From: Leptothrix discophora
GTDB taxonomy: Bacteria > Pseudomonadota > Gammaproteobacteria > Burkholderiales > Burkholderiaceae_C
Reading direction: 5' to 3'
Length of the DNA stretch: 64,000 nt
NCBI RefSeq assembly: GCF_030705305.1
Contig: NZ_JAUZEE010000009.1
Coordinates: 1-64,000, forward strand
This document shows, in pieces, positions 26,000-35,000 of the stretch (position 1 is its first letter; every line of letters begins with the position of its first letter). The notes below the pieces were generated by a model. That model saw only the letters and a list, made by a program, of their open reading frames with translations. It did not search any database and had not been told where the DNA came from. The position numbers were made by a program, and so were the translations under genes.

Positions 26000-27550
26000 A
26001 TGCCTGAGGTGATCCAGGACGAACGCCCGGTCGACGCGCCGGCCAGCACCGCCCACGGCCAGCAATGGCGCGGCGTGCTGGCGGCGGTGGACATGGGCTC
26101 CAACAGCTTCCGGCTCGAGCTCGCGCAGATCCGCGAAGGCCAGTACCGCCGCATCGCCTACCTCAAGGAGACCGTGCGGCTGGGCGGCGGCCTCGGGCCG
26201 GACGGCCGGCTGTCGCGGGTCGCGGTCGAACGCGCGCTGGCCTGCCTGGCGCGCTTCCGCCAGCGCCTGGGCGGCCTGCCCTCGACGCAGCTGCGCGCGG
26301 TCGCCACACAGACCCTGCGAGAGGCCAGCAACCGCGACGAGTTCCTGTTCCAGGCCGAGCAGGTGCTGGGCTACCCGATCGAGGTCATTTCCGGCCGCGA
26401 GGAGGCCCGGCTGATCTACACCGGCGTGTCGCGTCTGGAGCCGGCCGCACATGCCCGGCTGGTGATCGACATCGGCGGGCGCTCGACCGAGCTGATCGTC
26501 GGCGAGGGCGAAGCCGCCCGGCTGGCCGAGTCCTTCCAGATCGGCAGCGTCAGCCTGTCGGAGCGCTATTTCCCCGAAGGCCGCTGCACCGAGCAGGCCT
26601 TCCGCGAGGCCCAGATCGCCGCCGGCGCCGCCTTCGAGGAGGTCACCCAGGCCTTCGGCCGGCATCGCTGGAAGGAAGTGCTCGGCTCGTCCGGCACGGC
26701 CGGTGCGGCCGCCGAGCTGCTGGAGGCCAACGGCCTGAGCGACGGCACGATCAACGAGGCCGGCCTGCGCTGGTGCATGCGCGAATGCATCCGCGCCGGC
26801 ACGGTCCATGCGCTCAAGCTCGACGGCCTGCGCGAGGAACGCCGCGCGGTGCTGCCCGGCGGCGTGGCGATCCTCTCGGCGCTGCTCAACCAGTTCGGCA
26901 TCGACGAGATCCGGCCGACCCGCGCGGCGCTGCGCCAGGGTGTCATCTTCGACCTGTCCGAACGCATCGCCGCCTCCCGCGCCCATGACCGCGCGACCTG
27001 GCGCGACGAGACCGTGCGCGACCTGCAGCGCCGCTTCGAGGTCGACCTCGGACAGGCCCAGCACGTGCGCGAACTGACGCTGGCCCTGTACGACCGCATG
27101 GTCCCGAACCCGCCGCACGAGGCCCGCCAGGAGCTGGCCTGGGCGGCGGCGCTGCACGAGATCGGCATGAGCGTGTCGCACCACGACCACCACCGCCACA
27201 GCGCCTACCTGCTGGCCCACATCGACGCGCCGGGCTTCTCGCAGAGCCAGCAGCGCCGGCTGGCCGACCTGGTGCTCGGCCAGCGTGGCGGGCTGCGCAA
27301 GATCGAGGTGCTGCTGGCCGACCCGCACCGCGCCGCCCAGGTGCTGGCGCTGCGCCTGGCGGTGCTGTTCTTCCATGCCCGCAGCGAGCTGCTGGCCGAG
27401 GTGCCCCAGATCGAGCTGAAGGAGGGCGTCGCGACGCTGACGCTCGATCCGGCCTGGGCCAAGGAGCAGCCGCGCTGCATGCACCTGCTGCGTGAGGAGC
27501 AGCAGGTCTGGGCCCGCATCGGCGACATCGACCTGGTGCTGGTGGCCTGA
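26000..27550 (+). CDS. ppx: Exopolyphosphatase / Ppx-GppA phosphatase
   Basis: 516 residues from ATG at 26000, with GAGG six bases upstream. The actin-like ATPase fold is shown by AAVDMGSNSFRLELAQ (phosphate-1 motif), VISGREEARLIYTGV, and VIDIGGRSTELIVGEG (phosphate-2). A C-terminal HD-like region (ELAWAAALHEIGMSVSHHDHHRHSAYL) is present, as in E. coli Ppx and GppA. It removes phosphate from the end of polyphosphate or from pppGpp. ppk1 lies 1.2 kb away on the opposite strand, so synthesis and breakdown genes are neighbours but not co-transcribed. Confidence 0.92.
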   Translation: MPEVIQDERPVDAPASTAHGQQWRGVLAAVDMGSNSFRLELAQIREGQYRRIAYLKETVRLGGGLGPDGRLSRVAVERALACLARFRQRLGGLPSTQLRAVATQTLREASNRDEFLFQAEQVLGYPIEVISGREEARLIYTGVSRLEPAAHARLVIDIGGRSTELIVGEGEAARLAESFQIGSVSLSERYFPEGRCTEQAFREAQIAAGAAFEEVTQAFGRHRWKEVLGSSGTAGAAAELLEANGLSDGTINEAGLRWCMRECIRAGTVHALKLDGLREERRAVLPGGVAILSALLNQFGIDEIRPTRAALRQGVIFDLSERIAASRAHDRATWRDETVRDLQRRFEVDLGQAQHVRELTLALYDRMVPNPPHEARQELAWAAALHEIGMSVSHHDHHRHSAYLLAHIDAPGFSQSQQRRLADLVLGQRGGLRKIEVLLADPHRAAQVLALRLAVLFFHARSELLAEVPQIELKEGVATLTLDPAWAKEQPRCMHLLREEQQVWARIGDIDLVLVA

Positions 27551-27599
27551 GGTTGCGGGCTGGGGGTCGGCCTCCCGGCCGACCGATCAGGCCGCCAGA

Positions 27600-28229
27600 T
27601 CAGGCCGGCTCCGCCGCCTGGTCCGGCCCGCCGGCATGCTGCAGCGGGGCCTTGGCGCCGCGCACCGGCGTGAGCTTCTCGATGTAGTCGCGACCGCCGC
27701 GCGCGCCCGGCTCGACCGACAGCGCCAGCCGGCGTGCCCCGGCGGCCTGGGCGCGCAGGCTCAGTTCGGTGATCAGCAGGCGGGCGACGCCGCGATCGCG
27801 CGAGGCCGGGTCGACCAGCAGGTCCTGCAGCAGCGCCAAGGGCTGACCGCCGTGGCTCATGCCCGGCAGCAGGTAGAGGGTCGCGGCACCGGCCAGCTCC
27901 AGGCCGGACTCCAGCAGCCAGATCTGGCCGCCGGCGCCGACCAGCGTCGACCAGAGCTGTTCGGCCTCGGCCTCGCTGGCCGGCTCGCGGCCCAGCGCCA
28001 CGGCCTGCAGGCGACGCAGACGGGGCAGGTCCTCGGCGCTTGCGCAGCGCACCTGCCAGTCGGGCGCATGGCCACGCCGGCGGGCGGCCTTGGCGGCGCG
28101 CAGCTTGTCCAGGCCCTTGCCGGGCAGGGACGCCAGCTCGCCGGGCGTCAGGGCCCGCATCACGTTCATCGCGCCCCGGGCGGCGGCGCCGATGGCCTTG
28201 TCCAGGGTCTTGGGGCTCTTGCTCGTCAT
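27600..28229 (-). CDS. GNAT family acetyltransferase
   Basis: 209 residues. A basic N-terminal extension (about 55 residues) precedes the GNAT fold (WQVRCASAEDLPRLRRLQAVAL). The acetyl-CoA signature is LLVDPASRDRGVARLLITEL, giving the R-D-R-G-V-A loop, and the last strand is ARRLALSVEP. The acceptor is unknown. It lies between ppx and ppk1, and three half-sites at 11-nt steps (28287-28313) lie about 58 bp upstream of its ATG, so it may belong to the phosphate regulon; that link is tentative. Confidence 0.8.
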   Translation of the reverse strand: MTSKSPKTLDKAIGAAARGAMNVMRALTPGELASLPGKGLDKLRAAKAARRRGHAPDWQVRCASAEDLPRLRRLQAVALGREPASEAEAEQLWSTLVGAGGQIWLLESGLELAGAATLYLLPGMSHGGQPLALLQDLLVDPASRDRGVARLLITELSLRAQAAGARRLALSVEPGARGGRDYIEKLTPVRGAKAPLQHAGGPDQAAEPA

Positions 28230-28286
28230 CGCGGCTTCCTCGGGGCCTGCCGTCGTCCGGGCGCTCGTCCGGATCCTCGTCGGCGG

Positions 28287-28315
28287 ATGACCAGTCTGCG
28301 ATGGTCATGTGACAG
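28287..28315 (-). promoter_or_regulatory. Possible Pho box upstream of GNAT gene
   Basis: On the minus strand CTGTCAC (28315-28309), CCATCGC (28304-28298) and TGGTCAT (28293-28287) follow at 11-nt steps. The outer two fit the PhoB half-site well; the middle one is poor. The array lies 58 bp upstream of the GNAT ATG. Confidence 0.4.
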
Positions 28316-28408
28316 GCCGTTGGCGATCTCGACAAAGCGGCGCACAGCCCTTAGATTTCGCGGCTTGGGTTTGTCTGACCGATCCACCTCCCCATTGAAG
28401 GAATAGCG

Positions 28409-28693
28409 ATGCTTCAGTCCTTGGATCTCGACGGGGTCTATGCCCGCACGCTGGCGGGCCGGGCGCAGGTGCTGCGCCTCGAACGGCCGACCTCGCTGGC
28501 CCAGCACCTGATGCTGCGCCTGAACGGCTACACGCCGCTGCGCGAGATCGTCACCCGTGAAGAAGAGCCGCTGGTGCCGCAGGCCTTGCAGGAGCTGCTG
28601 CAGGCCGGCTGGATCGAGGTGGTGCGACCGGCCTCCGACGAACCGACCGAATCGCAATGGGGCTCGCTCGGCCAGATGGACCTGGCGGCCTGA
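28409..28693 (+). CDS. Small protein of unknown function
   Basis: 94 residues with a clear Shine-Dalgarno (AAGGAA at 28398-28403) before the ATG. The sequence is soluble and acidic. It contains LAQHLMLRLNGYTPLREIVTREE and a helical ALQELLQAGWIEVV segment that looks like a small winged-helix-like or four-helix fold. I do not recognise the family. Codon use matches its neighbours. It lies between the divergent GNAT gene and convergent ppk1. Confidence 0.7.
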   Translation: MLQSLDLDGVYARTLAGRAQVLRLERPTSLAQHLMLRLNGYTPLREIVTREEEPLVPQALQELLQAGWIEVVRPASDEPTESQWGSLGQMDLAA

Positions 28694-28724
28694 GCCGCCC
28701 GATCCGTGGCCGCGCGGCCGGCCT

Positions 28725-30842
28725 TCAGCGGTGGCGCTGCACCAGCGCCCGCTGGGCGCTCTGCTGGCCCTTGCCATCGGCGACGCGGGCATAGCTGCCG
28801 TCCGAGGCCAGCGTCCAGGCATCGACGTCGTCGTGCAGGTAGGGCACCAGCGTCTCGTCGATGACGCGCTGGCGCAGGGCGGGATCGCGCACCGGCCAGG
28901 CGACCTCGATGCGGCGTTCCATGTTGCGGCTCATCCAGTCGGCGCTGCCCAGGTAGAGCGCTTCCTGCGTGAGGCCGTCGCCCCAGCGGAAATAGAACAC
29001 CCGGCTGTGCTCCAGGAAGCGGCCGACCAGCGAGCGCACCCGCACGGTCTCGGTCAGGCCCGGCACGCCCGGTGCCAGCATGCAGGCGCCGCGCACGATC
29101 AGGTCGATCTGCGCGCCGCACTGGCTGGCGCGCACCAGCGCCTCGATCAGCACCGGATCCGTCAGGGCATTGAACTTGGCGACGACGCGGGCGTCCTTGC
29201 CTTTCCTGGCGGCCTCGCCGACCTTGTCGAGCAGCGCCACCATCTGCGCCTGCAGCGACTCCGGCGCGACCAGCAGGCGCCGGGTCGGCGCCATCGGGTT
29301 CAGGCTGGCCAGGTGCTGGAACACCGCCTCGACGTCGGTGGTCATCTCCGGGTCGGCGGTCAGGCAGCCCAGGTCGGTGTAGAGCCGGGCCGTCTTCGGG
29401 TTGTAGTTGCCGGTCGACAGGTGGGCGTAGCGGACCATGCGCGGGCCCTGCTTGCGCGTCACCAGCAGCAGCTTGGCATGGGTCTTCAGGCCGACGATGC
29501 CGTAGACCACCTGGGCGCCGACGGCTTCCAGGCGCTCGGCCCAGTTGATGTTGGCTTCCTCGTCGAAGCGGGCCTTCAGCTCGACCACGGCCAGCACCTC
29601 CTTGCCGCGCCGGGCCGCCTCCAGCAGCAGCTCCATCAGCACGGACTCGCTGCCGGTGCGGTAGATCGTCTGCTTGATGGCGAGCACGTTCGGGTCCTCG
29701 ACCGCCTCGCGCAGGAACTGCACCACCGGCTCGAAGGACTCGAAGGGATGGTGCAGCAGCACGTCGCGCTCGGCCACGCTGGCCATGATCGGGCGGTTGC
29801 GCGGCAGCGTCGCCGGCCAGGACGGCTCGTGCGGCTTGAAGCGGTGGCTCGATGCGCGGGCCTGGTCGATCAGCGAGTTCAGGCGCACCAGGTTGACGGG
29901 GCCGTTGACGCGGTAGAGCGCCGCCTCGGGCAGGTCGAACTGGGTCAGCAGGAAGTCGCTCAGCGCGGCCGGGCAGCTCTGCACCACCTCCAGCCGGATC
30001 GCCTCGCCGAAATGGCGTGCGCTCAGCTCGCTGCGCAAGGCGGTGCGCAGGTTCTTGACCTCGTCCTCGTCGACGTCGAGGTCCGAGTCGCGCGTGACGC
30101 GGAACTGCGAGAACGACTCGACCGTGCGGCTCGGGAACAGCTCGGCCAGGTGGGCGCGGATCACGCTGGTCAGCTGCACGAAGGCCTGCTTGCCCTCGCT
30201 GATGCGGTCGGGCATGCGGATGATGCGCGGCAGCACGCGCGGCACCTTGACGATGGCGATGCCGTTCTCGCGCCCGTAGGCATCGAGCCCGCCGAGCTGG
30301 ACGATGAAGTTCAGCGACTTGTTGGCCACCTGCGGGAAGGGGTGTGACGGGTCCAGGCCCAGCGGCACCAGCAGCGGCTGCACCTCGCGGTGGAAGTACT
30401 GCGCCACCCAGGCACGCTGCGCCTCGTTGCGCTCGGCGTGGTTGATCAGCACGATGCCCTCGCGCGCCAGCGCCGGCATCAGCACGTCGTTGAACAGCGC
30501 GTACTGCTCGTCGACCAGCGTGTGAGCCTCCTCCGCGGCCTTGGCCAGCTCGCTGTGGGTGGTGCCGCTGCCCGGCTCGGAGGCGGCCTCCAGCGCATCG
30601 GCGAAGCGGACCTCGAAGAACTCGTCCATGTTGGACGAGACGATGCAGATGTAGCGCAGGCGCTCCAGCAGCGGCACGTCCTCGCGTGCGGCCTGGGCCA
30701 GCACGCGGCGGTTGAAGGCGAGGATGGAGCGTTCGCGGTTCAGCAGGCGGTGTCGCGCCGGCGCTTCGGCGGCGGCGGTGTCCTTGGCCTGATCCTTGGC
30801 GTGGTCCTTGACAGGGGACGGCATCGGGTTCTTCTGGGGCAT
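28725..30842 (-). CDS. ppk1: Polyphosphate kinase 1
   Basis: 705 residues. PPK1 reversibly builds inorganic polyphosphate from ATP. The N domain begins LLNRERSILAFNRRVLAQA. Two phospholipase-D-like catalytic domains follow. The autophosphorylated His is in GLKTHAKLLLV and the second conserved His region is in LEHSRVFYF; YAHLSTGNYN is also typical. The start is uncertain: ATG at 30842 has an adjacent AGG but little spacing, while Met7 at 30824 has AGAAGA at a better distance. The upstream gene ends nine bases before 30842, and a Pho-box-like array lies in that gene's last codons. Confidence 0.95.
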   Translation of the reverse strand: MPQKNPMPSPVKDHAKDQAKDTAAAEAPARHRLLNRERSILAFNRRVLAQAAREDVPLLERLRYICIVSSNMDEFFEVRFADALEAASEPGSGTTHSELAKAAEEAHTLVDEQYALFNDVLMPALAREGIVLINHAERNEAQRAWVAQYFHREVQPLLVPLGLDPSHPFPQVANKSLNFIVQLGGLDAYGRENGIAIVKVPRVLPRIIRMPDRISEGKQAFVQLTSVIRAHLAELFPSRTVESFSQFRVTRDSDLDVDEDEVKNLRTALRSELSARHFGEAIRLEVVQSCPAALSDFLLTQFDLPEAALYRVNGPVNLVRLNSLIDQARASSHRFKPHEPSWPATLPRNRPIMASVAERDVLLHHPFESFEPVVQFLREAVEDPNVLAIKQTIYRTGSESVLMELLLEAARRGKEVLAVVELKARFDEEANINWAERLEAVGAQVVYGIVGLKTHAKLLLVTRKQGPRMVRYAHLSTGNYNPKTARLYTDLGCLTADPEMTTDVEAVFQHLASLNPMAPTRRLLVAPESLQAQMVALLDKVGEAARKGKDARVVAKFNALTDPVLIEALVRASQCGAQIDLIVRGACMLAPGVPGLTETVRVRSLVGRFLEHSRVFYFRWGDGLTQEALYLGSADWMSRNMERRIEVAWPVRDPALRQRVIDETLVPYLHDDVDAWTLASDGSYARVADGKGQQSAQRALVQRHR

Positions 30843-30851
30843 CCTGTCAGT

Positions 30852-31556
30852 TTATGACCGTGATGCGACAGTCTCGTGACCGTTCGACAGGGCCAGCCGC
30901 TCGATCAGCTGCAGCGGTGCGCCGGCCGCAGGCTCGATGTAGAGGCACAGGTCTCGCACCGGCGCCGGATGCGTCAGCGCCCCGGCGAAATGGGCCACCG
31001 CCTTGGCCTGGCGGACCGTGCGTTCGGCGGGTTCGAGGCCGTCGGTCAGGGTCAGGTGAAAACGCCAGCGGTGCAGCACGTGCGGGTAGCCCCAGCGGTG
31101 CAGCAGCGCGCGCTGCTCCGCGTCCAGCCGGGCATCGGCACCGCGTCGCGCCAGCTCGACCGGGTCGGCTTCGGCGCGCAGGTCGTCCAGGCTGGTCAGG
31201 GCATCGTCGGCCAGCGACTGCAGCGCGCCCATCGCCTCGGCCGGTCCATCGGGCGAGGGCCGCAGGGCCAGGAAGTCGGCCATGCGGGCAACCGCCAGCC
31301 GTGGCAGGTCGAAGGGCGCGTGGCGCGCGGCCAGGGCCTCCAGGCGCTGCAGCAAGGTGTCGGCCTTGACGCTGGCGGCCAGCCGCATGGGCGGACGCAG
31401 CGTCGCGTGCCAGCCGTAGCGCCAGGCCGAGCGGGCCCAGGACGGTGGCTGTTGCAGCGGCTGTCCGGCGCGCGGGTCGCGGCCCAGCCAGCTGCAGCCG
31501 GCCTCCCACAGCGGATGGTCTTCGGGTGGGGCGTAGTAGACGGCGTAGCGGTGCAT
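30852..31556 (-). CDS. DUF1045 / 2H phosphoesterase-superfamily phosphonate protein
   Basis: 234 residues. Two HxT motifs of the 2H phosphoesterase superfamily are visible: GWHATLRPP (about 48-56) and RFHLTLTD (about 166-173). This matches the protein family repeatedly found in phosphonate operons (TIGR03223-like). 2H enzymes open cyclic phosphodiesters, so it may process the 5-phosphoribosyl-1,2-cyclic phosphate made by C-P lyase, the job PhnP does elsewhere; no phnP is in the window. It is divergent from phnG and runs into ppk1 (9-nt gap). The leader is pyrimidine-rich and lacks a clear Shine-Dalgarno. Confidence 0.85.
   Translation of the reverse strand: MHRYAVYYAPPEDHPLWEAGCSWLGRDPRAGQPLQQPPSWARSAWRYGWHATLRPPMRLAASVKADTLLQRLEALAARHAPFDLPRLAVARMADFLALRPSPDGPAEAMGALQSLADDALTSLDDLRAEADPVELARRGADARLDAEQRALLHRWGYPHVLHRWRFHLTLTDGLEPAERTVRQAKAVAHFAGALTHPAPVRDLCLYIEPAAGAPLQLIERLALSNGHETVASRS
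30854..30880 (-). promoter_or_regulatory. Candidate Pho box array upstream of ppk1
   Basis: On the minus strand GTCAC (30880-30876), GTCGC (30869-30865) and GTCAT (30858-30854) follow at exact 11-nt steps. They lie within the last codons of the preceding gene and 11 bp before the ppk1 ATG at 30842. A promoter here would give a very short leader that fits a start at Met7 (30824). Confidence 0.55.
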
Positions 31557-31669
31557 GCGCGGCGCAAGGGAAGGGGGAAGGGGGAAGGTGCGGCGGCGGT
31601 GGAGGGTGGCATCGGACGGTGGCGGGCCGCCGTTCAGTCGGATCGTTGGCTCGGGGTCAGCGTCGACTC

Positions 31670-31687
31670 ACTTCAACAAAGTGTCAT
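31670..31687 (+). promoter_or_regulatory. Possible Pho box upstream of phnG
   Basis: ACTTCAACAAAGTGTCAT has TTCAA (31672) and GTCAT (31683) exactly 11 nt apart with an A-rich spacer, close to the E. coli 18-bp Pho box (13 of 18 by eye for the 31669-31686 register). It lies 50 bp before the phnG ATG. Confidence 0.5.
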
Positions 31688-31737
31688 GGCCGCTGCCCAC
31701 ACTGCTGCGGATTGTCGAAACCACCGATGAAAGCGCC

Positions 31738-32220
31738 ATGACCGCCCCCGACGACCTGGATGCCGAGAGCGTCGCCGACCGCCAGGACTGGCTGGCGCTG
31801 CTGGCCGCCAGCCCGCGTGCGCTGCTGGCCGAGAAGGCCGCGCCGTGGCTGGCCACGCAGACCTTCGAGGACCTGCGCCCGGCCGAGATGGGCCTGGTGA
31901 TGCTGCGCGCACGCATCTCGCGCGACGGTGACCGCTTCCACGTCGGCGAAGCCCCGGTGACCCGCTGCGCGCTGCGGCTGTGCACGCCCGAGGACGACGG
32001 CCTGGTCGGCATCGGCTACGTGATCGGCCGTGATCCGGAGCGTGCGCGCTGGACCGCCGCGCTCGACGCGCTGCTGCAGCACCCCGGTCATGCCGCGGAC
32101 GTGCGCACCTCGGTGCTGGAGCCGCTGGCCCGCGCCGTGGCCGCCGCCCGCGCGGCCGAGGCGGCGCAGGTCGCCACGACCCGCGTGCATTTCCACACCG
32201 TGCAGGGCGAGGCCGCTTGA
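31738..32220 (+). CDS. phnG: Carbon-phosphorus lyase subunit PhnG
   Basis: 160 residues from ATG at 31738. PhnG is part of the PhnGHIJ core complex that transfers the phosphonate to ribose-triphosphate. The typical pattern ADRQDWLALLAASP, then LRPAEMGLVMLRARISRDGDRFHVGEAPVTRCALRL is seen. It opens the plus-strand run phnGHIJKLM, which is collinear with the E. coli order. A Pho-box-like site lies 50 bp upstream. Confidence 0.93.
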   Translation: MTAPDDLDAESVADRQDWLALLAASPRALLAEKAAPWLATQTFEDLRPAEMGLVMLRARISRDGDRFHVGEAPVTRCALRLCTPEDDGLVGIGYVIGRDPERARWTAALDALLQHPGHAADVRTSVLEPLARAVAAARAAEAAQVATTRVHFHTVQGEAA

Positions 32221-32258
32221 CGACGCGACCGGCCGCTGCGGGCCCCGCGCAGGAAACC

Positions 32259-32978
32259 ATGATCCACGCCACCCTCGGCGACCCCGCCGCGTCGACGGCC
32301 AGCCTGGCCGCCGGCTTGATCGACCCGGTACACGGCACCCAGGCGGTCTACCGCCGCGTGCTCGACGCCATGGCCCGCCCGGGCCGCGTCGCCCGGCTGC
32401 CGGCCGGTCTCTTCGTGCATCCGAGCCGGCCGTCGTTGCCGCTGGGCAGCGCCTGTGCCGCGCTGCTGCTGACGCTGTGCGACAGCGAGACCACGCTGTG
32501 GTGGTCGCCCGGACCGCGCCTGCCGCAGCTGCATGCCTGGGCGCGCTTCCATGCCGGCGTGCGCTGGGTCGAGCGGGTCGAGGATGCCGAGTTCGTCGGC
32601 CTGCGCGGCGCGGCGCTGACGCCCGCGCTGTGGTCGCGCCTGCGCACGGGCAGCGACACCGCGCCGCAGGGCTCGGCCACCCTGCTGGTCGAGGTCGACC
32701 TGCTCAAGGGCCTCGCGGCGGACGCCTCCGACCGTGACGATGCAGCCGATGCCGCCGACGGGGTCGATCCGCTGCGCGACGACGTGCGCCTGCGGCTCGA
32801 AGGCCCGGGCATCGAGACCGCGCACGAGCTGCGCGTGGCCGGCATCCCGCGCGAGACCTGGCTGGCGCGCATCGCCGCGCAGCCCGACTACCCGCGCGGC
32901 GTCGACCTGCTGCTGTGCTGCGGCAGCCGGGTCGTCGGCCTGCCGCGCTCGACCCGCCTGACCTGCCTGGAGGACTGA
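32259..32978 (+). CDS. phnH: Carbon-phosphorus lyase subunit PhnH
   Basis: 239 residues from ATG at 32259, chosen for AGGAAA just upstream; a TTG at 32217 overlapping the phnG stop would add 14 residues. Family signatures include FRxVLDAMARPGRVARLP (here YRRVLDAMARPGRVARLP), the LLTLCDSETTLW segment, and PRGVDLLL near the end. PhnH is the structural subunit in the C-P lyase core complex. phnI follows two bases after the stop. Confidence 0.92.
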   Translation: MIHATLGDPAASTASLAAGLIDPVHGTQAVYRRVLDAMARPGRVARLPAGLFVHPSRPSLPLGSACAALLLTLCDSETTLWWSPGPRLPQLHAWARFHAGVRWVERVEDAEFVGLRGAALTPALWSRLRTGSDTAPQGSATLLVEVDLLKGLAADASDRDDAADAADGVDPLRDDVRLRLEGPGIETAHELRVAGIPRETWLARIAAQPDYPRGVDLLLCCGSRVVGLPRSTRLTCLED

Positions 32979-32980
32979 GC

Positions 32981-34084
32981 ATGTACGTCGCCGTCAAGGG
33001 TGGTGCGGCCGCCATCGCCGCCGCCGAACGCCTGCTCGCCGCCGCCCGGCGCGGCGATCCTGCCGTGCGCGAGATCGAGGTCCGGCAGATCCGCGAGCAG
33101 CTCGGCCTGCTGGTCGACCGCGTCATGGCCGAAGGCTCGCTGCACGACCCCGAGCTGGCCGCGCTGGCGCTCAAGCAGGCCCGTGGCGACGCGGTCGAGG
33201 CGGTCTTCCTGCTGCGCGCCTACCGCACCACCTTGCCGCGCCTGGGCAGCAGCGAGCCGCTGGCCATGACCCGCATGGCCACGCGCCGGCGCGTCTCGGC
33301 GATCTTCAAGGACCTGCCCGGCGGCCAGCTGCTCGGCCCGACGGTCGACTACACCCAGCGCCTGATCGACTTCGGCCTGCTCGATGTAGGCTCACATGTT
33401 GAGCCCGTGGCCGCACCGTCGGGTGAGCTGGCCGAGCCGGTCGGCGCGGGCCGCGAGCCCTGTGCGCTCGATCCGCTGGCCGCCGAGGGCGTGATCGAGC
33501 CGGTGCAGCCCTCGCCCGGCGACCCGCTTCCGCCGGACATCACGCGCGAGCCGCCGATCCATCCGCTGGGCCGTCCGGCACGGCTGCAGATGCTGGCGCG
33601 GGCCGACGAGGGCTGGCTGCTGGGCATGGCCTATTCGACCCAGCGCGGCTATGCCAACAGCCATCCCTTCGCCGGCGAGATCCGGGTCGGCCGGGTGCCG
33701 GTCGAGCTGGTGCCCGACGAGCTGGGCTTCCCGATCGAGATCGGCGCGGTCGAGCTGACCGAATGCCAGATGCTCAACCAGTTCGCCGGCAGCGCCAGCG
33801 CGCCGCCGCAGTTCACGCGCGGCTACGGGCTGGTGCTGGGCCACGGCGAGCGCAAGGCCATGGCGATGTCGCTGGTCGACCGTGCGCTGCGCGGTGCCGA
33901 GTTCGGCGAACTGCCGCAGGCCGGCGCGGCCGCGCAGGACGCCGAGTTCGTGCTCGCCCACGGCGACAACGTCGAGGCCTCCGGCTTCGTGCAGCACCTC
34001 AAGCTGCCGCACCACGTGACCTTCGAGAGCGAACTGCAACTGGTGCGCGCGCTGCGCGAGGAGTTCCGCGATGAACCTGCATGA
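32981..34084 (+). CDS. phnI: Carbon-phosphorus lyase nucleosidase subunit PhnI
   Basis: 367 residues from ATG at 32981. PhnI displaces adenine from ATP (nucleosidase) so that the phosphonate can attach to ribose C1. MYVAVKGGAAAI at the start, and LLRAYRTTLPRL, ATRRRVSAIFKDLPGGQLLG and TYGxxLGHxERKAMA-like (YGLVLGHGERKAMAMSLVD) motifs identify the family. It overlaps phnJ by 14 bases. Confidence 0.94.
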   Translation: MYVAVKGGAAAIAAAERLLAAARRGDPAVREIEVRQIREQLGLLVDRVMAEGSLHDPELAALALKQARGDAVEAVFLLRAYRTTLPRLGSSEPLAMTRMATRRRVSAIFKDLPGGQLLGPTVDYTQRLIDFGLLDVGSHVEPVAAPSGELAEPVGAGREPCALDPLAAEGVIEPVQPSPGDPLPPDITREPPIHPLGRPARLQMLARADEGWLLGMAYSTQRGYANSHPFAGEIRVGRVPVELVPDELGFPIEIGAVELTECQMLNQFAGSASAPPQFTRGYGLVLGHGERKAMAMSLVDRALRGAEFGELPQAGAAAQDAEFVLAHGDNVEASGFVQHLKLPHHVTFESELQLVRALREEFRDEPA

Positions 34085-35000
34085 CCTGCCGGCCGACCGC
34101 GCCGCGCCCCCGGCCGCAGGCCCGCACGTGACCGCCACCGGCGACGCGGCCGTGCCGATGCGCGCCGGCTACAACTACGCCTACCTCGACGAGCGCACCA
34201 AGCGCATGATCCGGCGCGCCCTGCTCAAGGCCGTCGCGGTGCCGGGCTGCCAGGTGCCGTTCGGATCGCGCGAGATGCCGCTGGCCTACGGCTGGGGCAC
34301 CGGCGGCATCCAGCTGACGGCCGCGCTGATCGGCCGCGAGGACACGCTCAAGGTCATCGACCAGGGCAGCGACGACACCACCAACGCGGTCAACATCCGG
34401 CGCTTCTTCCGCCAGGTCACCGGCGTGGCGACGACCGAGCGGACCCGCGAGGCCACGCTGATCCAGACCCGACACCGGATCCCCGAGGCCCGCCTCGGCG
34501 AGCACCAGATCCTGTGCTACCAGGTGCCGCAGCCCGAGCCGCTGTTCAAGCTGGAGCCGCGCCGCAGCGAGGCCATGGCGCTGCACGGCCATGCCGAATA
34601 CGGCCTGATGCAGGTCAAGCTCTACGAGGACGTGTCGCGCTGGGGCCGCATCGACGCGGCCTACGACCACCCGGTCCTCGTCAACGGCCGGCACGTCATG
34701 TCGCCCTCGCCGATCCCCAGCTTCGACAACCCGAAGATGCACCGCATGGCCGCCTTGCAGGTCTTCGGCGCCGGCCGCGAGAAGCGCCTCTACGCCGTGC
34801 CACCGTGGACCGACGTGCGCAGCCTGGACTTCGAGGACCATCCCTTCGAGGCTCGCCCGCAAGGTCATGCCTGCGCGCTGTGCGGCAGCACCGACACCTG
34901 GCTGGACGAGAGCCTGCGCGACGACGGCGAGCGGCTGTGGACCTGCTCGGACACCGACTTCTGCCGCGAGCGGCAGGCCGACGCGCAGGCGCCGCGATGA
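34071..35000 (+). CDS. phnJ: C-P lyase catalytic subunit PhnJ (radical SAM)
   Basis: 309 residues. PhnJ cleaves the C-P bond of ribose-phosphonates using S-adenosylmethionine and a [4Fe-4S] cluster. The cysteine motif at the C-terminus reads CALC, about 20 residues, then CSDTDFC, matching the family pattern. The middle holds YGWGTGGIQLT and DQGSDDTTNAVNIRRFF. A strong GAGGAG at 34058-34063 lies inside the end of phnI. The stop overlaps the phnK start as ATGA. Confidence 0.96.
   Translation: MNLHDLPADRAAPPAAGPHVTATGDAAVPMRAGYNYAYLDERTKRMIRRALLKAVAVPGCQVPFGSREMPLAYGWGTGGIQLTAALIGREDTLKVIDQGSDDTTNAVNIRRFFRQVTGVATTERTREATLIQTRHRIPEARLGEHQILCYQVPQPEPLFKLEPRRSEAMALHGHAEYGLMQVKLYEDVSRWGRIDAAYDHPVLVNGRHVMSPSPIPSFDNPKMHRMAALQVFGAGREKRLYAVPPWTDVRSLDFEDHPFEARPQGHACALCGSTDTWLDESLRDDGERLWTCSDTDFCRERQADAQAPR

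Noticed and set aside
28700-28724. GGCCGCGCGGCC palindrome between the small gene and ppk1 as terminator
   Set aside because: Short, with no T-run; such palindromes are common at this GC content.
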